In this document: positions 63,782 to 64,000 of the stretch, piece after piece
How positions within the stretch are numbered: the first letter of the stretch is position 1
How the letters are laid out: the number at the start of each line of letters is the position of its first letter
Origin: Enterococcus sp. CSURQ0835
GTDB taxonomy: Bacteria; Bacillota; Bacilli; Lactobacillales; Enterococcaceae
Direction of reading: 5' to 3'
NCBI RefSeq assembly: GCF_902706605.1
Contig: NZ_CACSLH010000007.1
Coordinates: 1-64,000 of the forward strand
DNA length: 64,000 bases
Notes under the pieces: generated by a model
What the model was told of the DNA's origin: nothing
The model's input: only the letters and a program-made list of their open reading frames with translations
Database searches by the model: none
Program-made: the position numbers and the translations under genes

Positions 63782-64000
63782 GTGGCATCTTTAAATGAAA
63801 TCAAACAACGGATCGCATCGACCAAAAAGACTAGTCAAATCACCAAAGCAATGCAAATGGTATCTGCGGCGAAGCTGACGAAATCAGAAGCCCATTCGAT
63901 GCAGTTCCAAGTTTATGCGCAAAAAGTGCGGGAAGTCTTGACGCACTTGACTGCTAGTGAACTTGCAGAATTGGCACAAGCTGATCAACCAGCTAATGGG
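63782..64000 (+). CDS. atpG: ATP synthase F1 subunit gamma (partial, runs off window)
   Basis: The first 73 codons of the central shaft subunit: [20 protein letters not shown] and [15 protein letters not shown] form the conserved N-terminal coiled-coil helix. GTG start at 63782, with GAGGTG upstream. The rest lies outside the window. Confidence 0.93.
   Translation, partial: MASLNEIKQRIASTKKTSQITKAMQMVSAAKLTKSEAHSMQFQVYAQKVREVLTHLTASELAELAQADQPANG

Overview
The window is chromosomal DNA of a low- to mid-GC Gram-positive lactic acid bacterium, most likely Enterococcus or a close relative. The signs are rpoY next to RNase J1, EzrA, a T-box leader on valS, Rex, an EfrAB/HrtBA-type transporter set, GH73/LysM autolysin architecture, AGGAGG-type ribosome sites and frequent TTG/GTG starts. 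The species cannot be fixed from sequence alone. No tRNA, rRNA, CRISPR array, prophage or transposase gene was found.

Layout. 1-10.4 kb: DNA repair methyltransferase, a yunD-yutD-yutF-like run, a secreted GH73 glucosaminidase, an Asp/Glu racemase-family protein, an MFS exporter, a divergent lone DapB-like reductase, and a membrane-anchored HExxH protein paired with a DUF4870-type protein. 10.5-18.7 kb: a complete L-rhamnose locus with a divergent AraC regulator, MFS transporter, rhaB, rhaA, rhaD, a sugar/maltose-type O-acetyltransferase, rhaM and a lactaldehyde reductase (fucO). A consensus cre site lies just downstream of the promoter. 18.7-26.4 kb: methyltransferase, DUF915 hydrolase, ECF S-component, HrtBA-like heme-efflux ABC transporter with a palindromic operator, tyrosine-phosphatase, ketosamine-kinase and acyl-ACP thioesterase genes.

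26.45-27.83 kb is the most distinctive accessory segment. It holds two small double-glycine-leader peptides rich in GxxxG motifs, a probable class IIb two-peptide bacteriocin. The segment is bracketed by two 81-bp inverted copies (about 91% identical, all differences transitions) of a strong GAAA-loop hairpin. No transporter and no clear immunity gene lie between them.

27.9-46.9 kb is mostly housekeeping: asparaginase, DUF72, Cof phosphatase, MazG-like protein, aspartokinase, ezrA, cysteine desulfurase-thiI, rex, T-box-valS, folC, HAD, radC, csp, TetR, rnjA and rpoY. 47.3-59.8 kb: heterodimeric multidrug ABC pair, APC permease-PepS, gamma-carbonic anhydrase-like protein, YjdI-YjdJ pair, secG, esterase, rnr, smpB. 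60.1-64 kb: the F1Fo ATP synthase operon atpBEFHA and the start of atpG, with no atpI in front.

Gene cooperation: the rhamnose genes form a full path from L-rhamnose to DHAP and lactaldehyde/propanediol. Cysteine desulfurase supplies sulfur to ThiI for tRNA s4U. SecG-esterase-RNase R-SmpB resembles the usual secG-est-rnr-smpB translation-quality-control cluster. Aspartokinase and DapB are separate entries to the lysine/cell-wall pathway.
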